Assembly (NCBI GenBank): GCA_037176905.1
Contig: JBBBWG010010000.1
Coordinates: 112,854 to 176,853, forward strand
Reading direction: 5' to 3'
DNA length: 64,000 nt
DNA from: Azolla pinnata
Lineage: Eukaryota; Streptophyta; Polypodiopsida; Salviniales; Salviniaceae
Below, piece by piece: positions 23,241-33,558 of this stretch (within the stretch, counting starts at the first letter, position 1; each line of letters opens with the position of its first letter). Made by a program: the position numbers and the translations under genes. The notes beneath the pieces were generated by a model that worked only from the letters and a program-made list of their open reading frames with translations, searched no databases and was not told the DNA's origin.

Positions 23241-23332
23241 CTCTCTATCAGTCATATCCAGCTCCATCTCCCACAGGTATATATACATCTGCTACCAAGT
23301 CTTTCTTTCCCTCCACCTCCATCTCCATCTCA

Positions 23333-23363
<31 letters not shown>

Positions 23364-23420
23364 TCATCATCGCTATCGTTATCACCCTCCATCAGTGATA
23401 TCCGGCTCCATCCCCCACTC
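22846..23420. repeat. Second minisatellite (98-143-bp unit) abutting the MFT-like start codon
   Basis: Five copies of a unit marked by CATCAGTCATATCCAGCTCC recur at about 22879, 23013, 23111, 23247 and 23390. Each is followed by a CTACCAAGTCTTTCTTTCCC segment and CATCTC or CAT triplets of varying number. The last copy, with CATCAGTGATATCCGGCTCC, ends within about 20 bp of the ATG at 23435, so the array forms the proximal promoter or leader of the PEBP gene. Confidence 0.9.
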
Positions 23421-23434
23421 CATCCTCAATCTCC

Positions 23435-25087
23435 ATGAGGTCAAGAGAAGCTCTTGCTGTCGGGCGAGTGATCGGCGATGTGATCGACGCTTTCATGCCC
23501 GCGGCCGACATGGATGTCGCCTACCCGGCCCGCCGCGTCAGCAACGGCTGCGAGATCCGCACCGCCGACCTCGTCCAACGCCCCACCGTTCGTGTCCACG
23601 CCCATCATCCTCAGCATCATGCACCTGACAACAATGGCCGCAGTCTCTTCACTCTTGTACACACTTCTCTCCCCTCCCACAAATCCATACGCATACTGAT
23701 ATGATCACAGTGTTGCAATCGAAGAATGGGTCCTCTCCTTATGCTCTTCATAGCATATAGCCCTGCATGCAATGCATACATGCCGTCGTTTCCTGGTATG
23801 AACAAATACCCCTTTGTGTTCTTCATCTCTAGTGAATGAGGCCTCCATTATTCCAAAATGAAAGCTTGTAAAGGCTGCTGTGTCACCTCCTACCCCGTGC
23901 CATTAAGGGTTTCGGCACCACTGCATTATGAGAAACGGGCACAATCCCAGCTTGGTTCCGGAACTGGTCCGACCGTTGCTGCTTTTGCAATTTCCTCACA
24001 TGTTCCAAAGGAACAAGTACAAGTTGAACAGTGAAGTGCATGTGTACATATGGATCTTACATTCTTTCACGTGTTCATCCCTGCCTGCAACTTTGCATGG
24101 ATCACCTCTTTCTCTGCAAAAGGAGCCTGTAAAAGTTGGGACAGTCAATTTAAGGTGTGCATGACAGATGTTACGTCTCGTTTATTGTTAGGAGACAATT
24201 CAGAATTTGCTTATACATAGAATTCTTACTACCTTCAACCTTCTGGAATATTGATGCATTTTGTAAGCAATGTGTTTACTGTGATTTGTCGATCAGATTA
24301 TGACAGATCCTGATGCTCCCAGTCCGAGTGAGCCAACTTCTAGAGAATGGGTTCATTGGTATGTTGTTAAGAACATAGGGCATAGCCATTTATTATGCAC
24401 ACCGTTTATCACAATTTCCAAACCGTTTGCTGATACTGGTTTTTCTTCTTGAAGGATTGTTACGGACATACCTTGTGGAGGAGATGTAACTCAAGGTGAG
24501 CCTTCAGAAGAAACCTTCACATGTATGAATTTCTGCGTGCATATATGAATGCCTTTCTTTTGAAGAGAACTGGGTAGCTTAGAACTCAGGTACCACTCAG
24601 ATGTATGAGCGGCCTAGAAAACCAACATATAGAGAAGTTTTGTGAGAGTGTCAGAACGGATGAACTCTGAAGCTGAGGAAATAATGGAAGTGAACAAGGT
24701 GCTCAGATCTAGTTCCTAGTGTTTTCATGTTACAGGTGATGCTTAGTGGTGAATCATTTGAGAAATGTTCACAAACAGTAGCTGATGTGAGATTGAAGCT
24801 CTTTGAAGCTTTCGTGAATTAACTAACTAGCTCACAGAAAAACACCTTCTGTTTGTGCATTGCCTCTAGGGATGGAGATCCTTGACTATGATCCCCCAAA
24901 GCCATTGATTGGGATTCATCGCTATGTGTTCGTCCTCTTCAAACAAGAAGACTCACTGCTGGTGATGCCGCCGGTACACCGCCACAATTTCAAGACGCGC
25001 GAGTTTGCAAGTGTCTGCAACCTCGGCCTGCCTGTTGCTGCTGTCTACTTCAATGCTCAGAAACAAGCTGGTGGTAGACGGCGTTAG
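23435..25087 (+). CDS. MFT: PEBP-family protein, MOTHER OF FT AND TFL1 (MFT) type
   Basis: Four exons (23435-23656, 24297-24358, 24455-24495, 24870-25087) join in frame into about 180 residues. Exons 2 and 3 are 62 and 41 nt, the classic plant PEBP structure. Family motifs are GRVIGDVIDAF, NGCEI, MTDPDAPSPSEP, REWVHWIVTDIP, GIHRYVFVLF, FASVCNLGLPVAAVYFNAQK and a terminal RRR. The position that is Tyr in FT and His in TFL1 is Trp here (REWVHW), and the overall wording follows MFT. MFT proteins are small phospholipid-binding-fold regulators; in seed plants they act in seed dormancy and ABA/gibberellin signalling, while early-diverging plants carry MFT-type members. Odd point: exon 1 has a His-rich insertion (HAHHPQHHAPDNNG) just before the LFTL strand, where MFT usually has a short loop. 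The start is the ATG just after the repeat array. Confidence 0.93.
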
Positions 25088-26789
25088 CAAACTGACTGTC
25101 TTCATTATTTCCTCACCTTGTTGTAAAGGCTTCTTCTTCTTCTTTTTCTTCTCAATGTGTTGCAGCTCTCTCAGTAGCAATTTTCTCACATTCTCTTCCC
25201 TACAATTGGCCAATCATGCTGCTCTCCATGTAGTATTTTCCCTGCAAATGGAAGACTGAAGATGGTGCTGCATATGAATTCATTTCAATCATGAATAGCC
25301 GACGCTTAGAAGCAAGGAAGTATGCCCATCTTTGCTACCAGAGTTCTATAATGAAGAGCACACAAGTTTTTAACATCTTTGAAAAGGTCTCGGATGCATT
25401 TAACTTAAGGGGCCTCATTCAACTCTCGGATACATGTTTTCAAAGGTTTTGTTCTTCTAATATATCTTCCCTCACTTTCAAAATGCTCTCAAAATAAGGG
25501 GAACCAGATTGATGTTTCTCAAACTTCTATGTGGTCGGCTGCTCTTTTTGCGTGACCCAGCTTTTCTATTCAGGAAAAAACTAATTTTGCATCAGTTGAT
25601 TAAACGCCAAGGATTACTAGTGAGGGATCAGTCCATGCAAAAGCTTTTTTCTTGGCTTTTAAAATTTTCTTCTGCACTTCTGATTGCATCCATAAACCTC
25701 ATAAAACTAGATCAACTGTAGCGCATAACAAACCCTTTGAATGCCTTCCCCATGAGCTTGCCTTCTCTTTTTATACACACCTCCAAAATCAAAACATCAT
25801 ATTTTTCATACAATTTCTGCTGAAAACACTTTAGAGATTTGAAAAGAAAAATAGCAAATTACCAGTAGATGGCGACATAGGCTGTAATGGTTTGAGATGG
25901 GTGGTAGTTTCATGTTCTATCATGTGACTGGTAGTGTGGGTGCGCGTACTCCCTGATCAAGTTTTGGAAGAAAAAAGTGAATTTTACAGATTTGATAAGT
26001 AAAATAGCAAATTAACCAGTGGATGGCGCCCAAGGGTATAATGGTTTCAGATGGGTGGTACCAGATGGATGGTTTCAATTGGAACTCTCTCCAATGTATT
26101 GCGAAGGATAGTTACATGGATAATATTGCAATGTGATGTACGTTATATTCTTGCCCATGTCTGTGTGATATTGATCCTCATTTGCCTCCTGCCACTCTTT
26201 TCATACTGTTGCCAGTCTTTTCCAGTGTCACGATTTCCCCATGCTTCCCAAGTATGTTCTTTTAAGTCCTCAAAGACTTGTTTTGCATTTAACCCAGTTC
26301 CTTTAAGGGTCACAATCTCATCCTCAACCGTCATTAATAAAGACCGAGTGTCATCTTTTCTCTTCGTTTCATGTATTTTCTTCTACTAAATCTACTCACA
26401 TATCAGAATGTTACTCCTTTGGTGATTGTTTTATGGCCTTTTGCTCTTTACACAATAATGAATCAATTCCACAGCCATCTGATGTTTTGGTAATGCTCAA
26501 AAAAAAGAAAACAAATCAAGAAAGGTGCACAAAGTTCACTACCTCTGCCATGCCCTTAATCTAAGCCTATGCGGGCAATTAGGACTAGCATCTGCCCTCA
26601 GGCATTCATTTGAACAACTGTTTAGGCAAAGTCAACTGTTTAAGCCTACTTATATAGAAGCATACAAGCACAATATACATACATTTATCCATGCTATTTA
26701 ACTGAATAGGGAGAACAAAACGAAATGCCAAAGGATTTAAAGAGAGAATGCAATGCTCGATCGATGGATAAAACACGTTACCAGGAAAA
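25088..26789. other. Intergenic, no recognised gene; one ~65-bp direct repeat
   Basis: AT-rich sequence without domain-bearing frames. A segment at about 25838-25905 (AAATAGCAAATTACCAGTAG...TAATGGTTTGAGATGGGTGG) recurs at about 25993-26065 with substitutions, a period near 150 bp. A short minus-strand open frame at 26143-26334 has ordinary-looking composition but no motif I recognise. Confidence 0.45.
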
Positions 26790-27014
26790 TCAATGAGGGA
26801 TTTTTGTTGTATGAGGTGGCATCGAGCTTGGCTTCAGAGATCGCTCGATTTCCTTCATTGCTTCCTTCTCTATTTTCGGCACCTTACTGCAAAAGATTCC
26901 CTTCTTGGAGAGCCCCCTAGAAGAACATCAAAATAAACAAACTCCCCCAATGGATGGCATCTGTCACTGCCACAACACAACACACACAGAAAAAAAGAAG
27001 ACAAACCTTGCCAT
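26790..27014 (-). CDS. Candidate small protein gene (44 residues, two exons)
   Basis: ATG at 27014-27012 sits in a good plant start context (ACAATCATGGC: A at -3, G at +4), with an in-frame TGA 15 bases upstream. The 8-nt coding exon 27014-27007 ends at GT (GCAAG|GTTTGT). A 90-bp intron ends in TTCTTCTAG, and exon 2 (26916-26790) stays open to TGA. The product starts MARGLSKKGIFCSKVPKIEK and continues with a short charged, probably helical segment (EAMKEIERSLK) and a Pro/His tail ending KIPH. It is basic, has no signal peptide or membrane segment, and contains a single Cys. No family was recognised. A chance combination of splice-like sites is the main alternative. Confidence 0.35.
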
Positions 27015-28706
27015 GATTGTCGAGTTTCCTCAGAAGTACATAGAAGAAACAGCGGCGAAGAAGCATAATCGAGCGAAAGAAGGATCAAAACGAGCGAAAG
27101 AACGGGAAGAAGTGTTGCTGTGCGCGACGGATTCGAACTGCACAGCGAGCACGGATTTGAACATACGACTCGTGCACGTGTACACATACAAATACGTGCA
27201 TACGGGCATACGCATAGGCCGTATATGGGATCGTATTCTCTCAAAATACGTGCCTCTACTATATACGGATATGTACGTATAGGCATCGTTTACATGCCCA
27301 TGTAGACATCGCAAGGAAGTGGAATACATTCGGTCGTTGCATCGAGCACAACATGTTGAATTCGGTTGTGTGATTCGCTAATGTACAGAGCTCTAGATGT
27401 TAGCTAACGTTAGCAAGTGTCGATTCGTCATCACCTGCTCGATGCTCTTCAGCAGATCATTTGTAAGAAGTTGCTGAAACCTGTTCGGTCGCGTTCTATT
27501 CCACACGAACGGCTTTATTTCTTCTATGTTGTAGGCTTTGCAAGAGATTTTAACACGATCTTCGAGTCGGTTGAGCGGGGCCAAACCGATTCAGCGCTTG
27601 AGCTGTTGAGCTATATTGCCAATCCCTAGCTTCGAAGATAAAGATCTGGAGCGAGGGCAGTTTCGAAGCTAGATATTGAAGATTCCCGTGCGTCGTTAGC
27701 CCACAAATCTAGCCTAGCTGTAAGCGGTGGGAATCTTTGATGTATCGTTCCGTTACGTCGGTTTTTTCGACAGGATGATGGCTTCCGAGCAACACATTGC
27801 AAACTAGATTGTGTGATGAAGCTCTCGAGGAATGGACATCGCATCCTCATGGGGCACAAGCTCGGGGTTTCATCTATCTTGCCATATGTCAAGAGTTCCA
27901 TTGTGTGTAGTCTACTCGAAAATTAGTGATCAATCCACTAACAAAACAGTGGGCTTAGAAGGGGTTTGTGAGCCTTCCGGTCGTCCCTTTTAAACGATAC
28001 AAGATCGTATGCGGGATTGTGTAGGAGAGATCCTACATCTTGGTTTGTTTTCAGAATAAGTTCTATAAAGATGGCGTAGGGTTGTTGCAGTGCGGTATGA
28101 TGCTTTGTTAAGTGCGTTTGCTGACAGCTTTTGTGGCCTTTGTGGGTTCTTTTTCAGAAGAAGTTCTACAAAGATGACATAGAGTTGTTGCAGTGTGGTA
28201 TGATGCTTTTGTCAAGTGCGTTTGCTAACAGTTTTTGTGGCCTTTGTGGGTTCTTTTTCAGAAGAAGTTCTACAAAGATGACATAGAGTTGTTGAGTGTG
28301 GTATGATGCTTTGTTAAGTGCGTTTACTAACAGTTTTTGTGGCCTTTGTGGGTTCTTTTGTGCTCATTCTGCACACACGATGCGGCATTTTGAGGATTTG
28401 GTTACCTTCCTTATAACATCCGAGAAGAGAAGCTATAACCATTCTATGTGTTCCTCCTGGTGCTGAAGTTTTTTGTGGTCGAGATACCTCAACCTCCCTT
28501 CGATTGAAGCGCATTTTTCACCCTTACTATATCAATGGATTGAAAGGGATGCTTCTTAATCTATTTCTGTGCTCTGATGGGACAGAAGCGGCCTAATATG
28601 TTCGAGCGAGAGAGGATTTGGAGCAATCTCCGATAAGATTAATGGGTCTTGAGACAATTCACCCAATTGGGTTCTCAGTAAAGACAGAAGCTTTGGTAAT
28701 GCAGGA
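27015..28706. other. Intergenic upstream of the PPR gene, with tandem repeat
   Basis: The left end would be promoter for the small minus-strand gene, with alternating purine/pyrimidine (ACGT/ATAC-rich) sequence at 27160-27300. A 70-residue open frame at 27417-27629 (+) has normal composition but no recognised family. A ~105-bp tandem repeat follows at 28045-28360. The sequence just before 28707 should hold the PPR promoter and leader. Confidence 0.45.
28045..28360. repeat. ~105-bp tandem repeat, three copies
   Basis: Units containing AAGTTCTACAAAGATGACAT, GGTATGATGCTTTG and TTTTGTGGCCTTTGTGGGTT recur about every 104-107 bp; copies begin near 28055, 28159 and 28266. Copies 2 and 3 are nearly identical and copy 1 is more diverged. 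Confidence 0.85.
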
Positions 28707-31700
28707 ATGAGAGTGAGATCAAAAGATGAAGATCGGTTTGTGCAGTTACTCAGGTCTTGTGCGAAGAAAAAGGATCTCCTCTCTGGTATTAAGATACATG
28801 TAGATATCCTCAAAAGAGGATTACTTGGGAAAAATCATTCTGTGGCACGCTCTTTGATTAGGATGTATGCCAACTGTGGTGATTTTGCCAAAGCATGGGA
28901 ATTACATGACGAGCTTCCGGTTAGAGATATAGTGTCTTGGTCTTTATTGATCGGTGGATATGCTGAGCATGGGCGAGTTCATGAAGCAATGAACTGCTTT
29001 GAGCAAATGCAAATTGAAGGTTTTTCTCCTGATGCCATCATATTCACTTGCATTTTGAAAGCATGTAGCGTTACAAGATCAATTGAGAAAGGGAAAAGAA
29101 TACATGACATGATTGTTGATAGAGGGTTGCTAGACAAAGACATTGTACTTGGAAATGCATTGCTCGATATGTATGCTAAATGTGGGATGCTTGAAAAAGC
29201 TAAGCAAGTATCAGAAGGTCTTCCTTCTCGGGATGTTGTTTCATGGAATTCTTTAATCTCTGGATTTGCCCAACATAACCAAGGTCATGAAGCATTGGGC
29301 TGTTTCAAACAAATGCAAAAAGAAGGTGTAGCTCCTGATGCTATCACTTTTGCTTGCATTTTGAAGGCTTGTGGCAGCATGAGAGATATTGAGAAGGGAA
29401 AAGGAGTGCATGATGAAATCGTTAATATGGGTTTGCTAGATGGGAATGCAGTGCTTGGAAATGCTTTGATTGATATGTATGTCAAATGTGGTGTGCTTGA
29501 AAAAGCATATCAAGTGCTTGAAGTAATACCTCTTCGGGATGTGGCATCTTGGTCTATATTGATTGCCGGGTATGTTGAACAAGGGAAAATTCATGAAGTT
29601 CTTGGATGCTTTGAATGGATGAGGAATGAGGGTATTCCCCCAGATGTAGTCATTTTAACTTCCATCTTGAAGGCTTGTGGTAGCCTGGGAGACGTCAGCA
29701 AAGGCATTCAAATTCATGAAGAAATTGTTAGAAGGGAATTCATGAAGAAAAATCTTATGCTGCTCAATGCATTGGTGGATATGTATGTGAAATGTGGTGC
29801 ACTTGAAAAGGCACAAAAAGTTCATGATGAGCTGCTTGTTAGGAATGTATGCTCTTGGAATGCACTCATTGCAGGGTATGCTCAAAGAAATGATGTTCAT
29901 GAAGCATTCAACTGTTCCCAGAAGATGCAGTGTGAGGGTCTCTCACCTGATAGGAACACATATATTTCTATCCTTAAGGCATGTGGAAACACTAGATCTA
30001 TTGAAAAGGGCGAACAGATTCATTACGAGATTGTCAATAGGGGTTTTTTCATGGGCAACGATGTCGTGCTTAAGAATGCTATAGTGGATATGTATGCCAA
30101 ATGTGGTGTGCTTTCGAAAGCACAACAGCTGCTTGATCAGCTCCCTAATCGTAATGTGGTCACTTGGAATTCGCTAATTTCAGGGTATGTCCAAGAAGAG
30201 CAATATCATGAAGCTTTAATCTGCTTTGATCGAATGCAAAGGGAAGGTATTGCCCCGGATGTAGTCACCTTGAGTTACATTCTTAATGCTTGTGGTGGTA
30301 AAAAGGATATTGAAAAAGGTGAACAAGTCCATAAGGAAATTGTGAATAGGAGTTTATTGTATAAGAATATTGTTCTGGGCACTGCATTGATAGATATGTA
30401 TGTTAAATGTGGCCACCTTGTAAAAGCGCATCTAGTGCTTGATGAGATTTCTGTTCGAGACATAGTTTCCTGGTCTGTGCTCATTGCTGGATATACTCTT
30501 CATGGGCAAGGTCATGATGCTATAAATTGTTTTGAATCAATGCAAATTGAAGGTCTGTGTCCAGATGTTATCACCTTTATTGCTGTTTTAAAGGCTTGTG
30601 GAAGTATAGGAATAGTCGAGAAGGGCGAAAAAATCCACGACGACATTGTCAGGAGGAGTTTGCTAGATAAACACAGTTCGCTTGGCATAGCTTTGATTGA
30701 TATGTATGGAAAATGTGGGGCCATTACCAAAGCTCAACTAGTACACGATGAGCTTCAGGTCCAGAATGTATCCTCATGGAATGCGCTCATTTCAGGTTAT
30801 GTGGAACAAAAGCAAGGTCACGAAGCATTGCACTGCTTTGACCAGATGCTAGCTAAAGGATTTTCTCCAGATCTAATCACCTATCTTTCTGCCCTGAAAG
30901 CTTGTGGTGTTGCAAGGGCTATCGACAAGGGCAAACAAATACACAATGAAATAATAAGGCGGCACATGTTGAAGGAAAATATTGTGCTCAGCTCCACGCT
31001 GGTCGATATGTATTCTAAATGTGGGATGATGGTAAAAGCACATGAAGTTCTTGAAGAGCTTCCTGTTCGAAATGTTGTCTCTTGGAATGCATTGATTTCA
31101 GGATATGCTCAAGAAGGGCAAGGACATGAAGCACTGAATTGTTATGAACTTATGGAAATTGAGGGGCTCACACCTGATGTAGTGACCTTCCTATGCATCC
31201 TCAAAGCATGTGGAAATGCAGGTAATATTGGAAAAGGAAAACAAATTCATGATGAGATTGTCAATAAAGGATTGTTAGAGAAAAACTCTATTCTCGGAAA
31301 TGCCTTGGTTGATATGTATGCTAAATGTGGCGAGCTTGAAAAAGCACAGACACTCCATGATGTTCTTCCATCGCAAAGCATTTCCTCTTGGAATGCATTA
31401 ATCACTGGCTATATTCAATATGGGCAGTATCATCTAGCAATGAATTGTTATGAAGAAATGCAAAATAGGGGCCTTTCACCAGATGCAGTCACCTTCACTT
31501 GCATCTTGAATGCTTGTGGTCAGTTAGGAAATCCCGACAGAGGCAAACAAATTCACGACCAGATTGTAAGTAGTGGTTTGTTAGAGGAAAATGTTATGCT
31601 TAGTACTGCTGTGGTTGATATGTATGCAAAATGTGGCTTGCTTGTGAAAGCAAAGACAGTACACAGCGAGCTTCACGTTCGAAACATTGCGTCTTGGAAT

Positions 31701-32843
31701 GCACTAATCACAGGATATGCCCAAAAAGGGCATTATGAGGATGCAATAAAGTGTTTGGAACAGATGCAAATTGAAGGCCATTCTCCTGATGCAATCACAT
31801 TCACTTGCATTTTGAGGGCATGTAGCAACACAGGAGCAATTGAAAAGGGCAAACAAATTCATGAAGAAATTGTGAGACAGGATATTCTGAAGGGAAACTG
31901 TGTGCTTGGCACTGCTTTGGTGGATATGTATTCCAAATGTGGTATGCTCGCCAAAGCACAAAAGGTACTCGAGGAGCTGTCTCTTCGTGACGTGGTCTGT
32001 TGGTCGGCCTTGGTTTCAGGTTACGCCCAACAAGGGCAAGGTCAGGAGGCACTGAGCTGTTTTGATGGGATGCAAAGCGAGGGATTGTCTCCAAACGAAG
32101 TCACCTTGTCTTGTTTCTTGAAAGCTTGTGGCAGCATTGGAGCGATTGAAAAGGGTGAACAACTCCATGCCGAGATCGCCGACCGTGGCTTGTTAGAGAA
32201 GAATGTCGTGCTTGCCACAGCACTTGTGGATATGTATGCCAAATGTGGCGCTCTTTCAAAAGCAGATAAGGTCCATAATGAGCTCCCGATTCGGACTGTG
32301 GAGTCGTGGAACGCACTCATAGCTGGATATGCCCAACAGGGCCAAAGCCAAGGAGCCCTGAAGTGCCTCGTGCAAATGCAAGGTGAAGGTTTAGGTCCAA
32401 ATGAGATCACTTTTGTGTCTCTTTTAGGTGCATGTAGCCACTCCAGCAAGCTGGATGAAGCTGAGACCTTTTTTGGTGATATGGGCCAGAAATATGGTAT
32501 TGCGCCATGTTTCGAGCATCATACAAGCATGGTGGTGGTCTTGGGATCAGCCGGAAAATTTGACATGGCTGTCTCAGTAATCAAAACAATGCCTTGTGCT
32601 GGCTACTCGACGGTTTGGCTAGCTTTGTTGAGTGCTTGTAAAAGATGGGGGAATGTAGAACTTGGGAGATTGGTATTCAATCAGGTAGTCGAGCTAGACG
32701 ATAACCATGCCGCAGCTTATGTATTTATGGCCGATATATATGCAGCTGCAGGCATGTCAGATGATGCAGAAAAGGTAAAAGCCATGGTGAAGAGGAAAAA
32801 GAATGGAATGCTGAATATTTTGCAAGGCCGAGCTGATCACTAA
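28707..32843 (+). CDS. PLS-class pentatricopeptide repeat protein with truncated E domain
   Basis: One uninterrupted frame encodes 1378 residues. It holds twelve P-L-S triplets of about 100-103 residues, each with SWNALI(S/A/T)GYAQ, a (M)Q(I)EG(L)SPD(A/V) segment, ILKACG, GKQIHDEIV, LGNALVDMYAKCG and a KAxxVHDEL segment. The last SWNALI block lies at about residue 1170. It is followed by an E1-like region (TVWLALLSACKRWGNVELGR, then NHAAAYVFMADIYAAAG) and a shortened E2-like segment. The protein then stops with no DYW deaminase domain. PLS-class proteins bind organellar RNA one base per repeat, usually for C-to-U or U-to-C editing; a protein without DYW would need a partner enzyme. The N-terminus shows no obvious targeting peptide, so a 5' exon or a different start is possible. 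The repeats are far more alike than in most PPR proteins, suggesting recent internal amplification. Confidence 0.9.
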   Translation: MRVRSKDEDRFVQLLRSCAKKKDLLSGIKIHVDILKRGLLGKNHSVARSLIRMYANCGDFAKAWELHDELPVRDIVSWSLLIGGYAEHGRVHEAMNCFEQMQIEGFSPDAIIFTCILKACSVTRSIEKGKRIHDMIVDRGLLDKDIVLGNALLDMYAKCGMLEKAKQVSEGLPSRDVVSWNSLISGFAQHNQGHEALGCFKQMQKEGVAPDAITFACILKACGSMRDIEKGKGVHDEIVNMGLLDGNAVLGNALIDMYVKCGVLEKAYQVLEVIPLRDVASWSILIAGYVEQGKIHEVLGCFEWMRNEGIPPDVVILTSILKACGSLGDVSKGIQIHEEIVRREFMKKNLMLLNALVDMYVKCGALEKAQKVHDELLVRNVCSWNALIAGYAQRNDVHEAFNCSQKMQCEGLSPDRNTYISILKACGNTRSIEKGEQIHYEIVNRGFFMGNDVVLKNAIVDMYAKCGVLSKAQQLLDQLPNRNVVTWNSLISGYVQEEQYHEALICFDRMQREGIAPDVVTLSYILNACGGKKDIEKGEQVHKEIVNRSLLYKNIVLGTALIDMYVKCGHLVKAHLVLDEISVRDIVSWSVLIAGYTLHGQGHDAINCFESMQIEGLCPDVITFIAVLKACGSIGIVEKGEKIHDDIVRRSLLDKHSSLGIALIDMYGKCGAITKAQLVHDELQVQNVSSWNALISGYVEQKQGHEALHCFDQMLAKGFSPDLITYLSALKACGVARAIDKGKQIHNEIIRRHMLKENIVLSSTLVDMYSKCGMMVKAHEVLEELPVRNVVSWNALISGYAQEGQGHEALNCYELMEIEGLTPDVVTFLCILKACGNAGNIGKGKQIHDEIVNKGLLEKNSILGNALVDMYAKCGELEKAQTLHDVLPSQSISSWNALITGYIQYGQYHLAMNCYEEMQNRGLSPDAVTFTCILNACGQLGNPDRGKQIHDQIVSSGLLEENVMLSTAVVDMYAKCGLLVKAKTVHSELHVRNIASWNALITGYAQKGHYEDAIKCLEQMQIEGHSPDAITFTCILRACSNTGAIEKGKQIHEEIVRQDILKGNCVLGTALVDMYSKCGMLAKAQKVLEELSLRDVVCWSALVSGYAQQGQGQEALSCFDGMQSEGLSPNEVTLSCFLKACGSIGAIEKGEQLHAEIADRGLLEKNVVLATALVDMYAKCGALSKADKVHNELPIRTVESWNALIAGYAQQGQSQGALKCLVQMQGEGLGPNEITFVSLLGACSHSSKLDEAETFFGDMGQKYGIAPCFEHHTSMVVVLGSAGKFDMAVSVIKTMPCAGYSTVWLALLSACKRWGNVELGRLVFNQVVELDDNHAAAYVFMADIYAAAGMSDDAEKVKAMVKRKKNGMLNILQGRADH

Positions 32844-33558
32844 ATGTTTTGGCATCAAACCATGGAGGAAGGAAAGATATAAATGAACTTTCCCCATCCA
32901 AAGAAACACTAATGATCGGCAAACTGTGAGTGAAAGCAGTCGTGAACTTTGTAGCATTTGTGAAACCATTGACATGTTTTTACACAGCATAGAAGTTCAA
33001 CAAGAAGTGGAAGACAAGTTCTCAGAGGAAGTAAGTTAAAAAACTTTGGGAAATTCCAGAGTTTTTTCTCATCAAATCGTTGAGAGTGTGCAAGGTAACC
33101 AGCTATTGTGCATATAATTAAATGGTGGGATTGCAGGGCTGAACCACCAACAATCAAAATGGCCATTTTTCATGAAACCATCCAGGAAGAGAAAATGTAA
33201 CAAATTGTCAATTAAAAGAAAAAATAAAGGCTGGAGGCATTACTGAGTGGGAAAGACATTTTGGAACATTTACAGACATGTATTCTACTACCCCAATGAA
33301 GCTGAAAGTACAAAGTGGGAAGTTGCATTGCAAGGTCTTATCAATTTTCTTATTGAGGTCCCCATCTCTTGGGTATCATAGCAAACATCCACTCTTTGCA
33401 ATATACTACAAAAACCTTGTACTAGTTCTTATCAAGGTCTTCATCTCTTGAATGACCAACTGTAACATAGCAAATATCCAATCTTTGCAATATACTATCA
33501 AATCTTGTGCTAGTTCTGGATGTTTTCACATGGTTGGAGAAAGGACCCAACTGTCAAG
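32844..33558. other. Short intergenic stretch, no gene seen
   Basis: Holds the 3' ends of the convergent PPR and receptor-kinase genes. A segment with CAAGGTCTT(A/C)ATC...CTTG and ATAGCAAA(C/T)ATCCA(C/A)TCTTTGCAATATACTA occurs twice, at about 33330-33410 and 33435-33505, as a diverged direct repeat. Confidence 0.5.

Noticed and set aside
23435-25087. FT (florigen) or TFL1 identity for the PEBP gene
   Set aside because: The diagnostic residue is Trp in REWVHW rather than Tyr or His, and the overall wording follows MFT.
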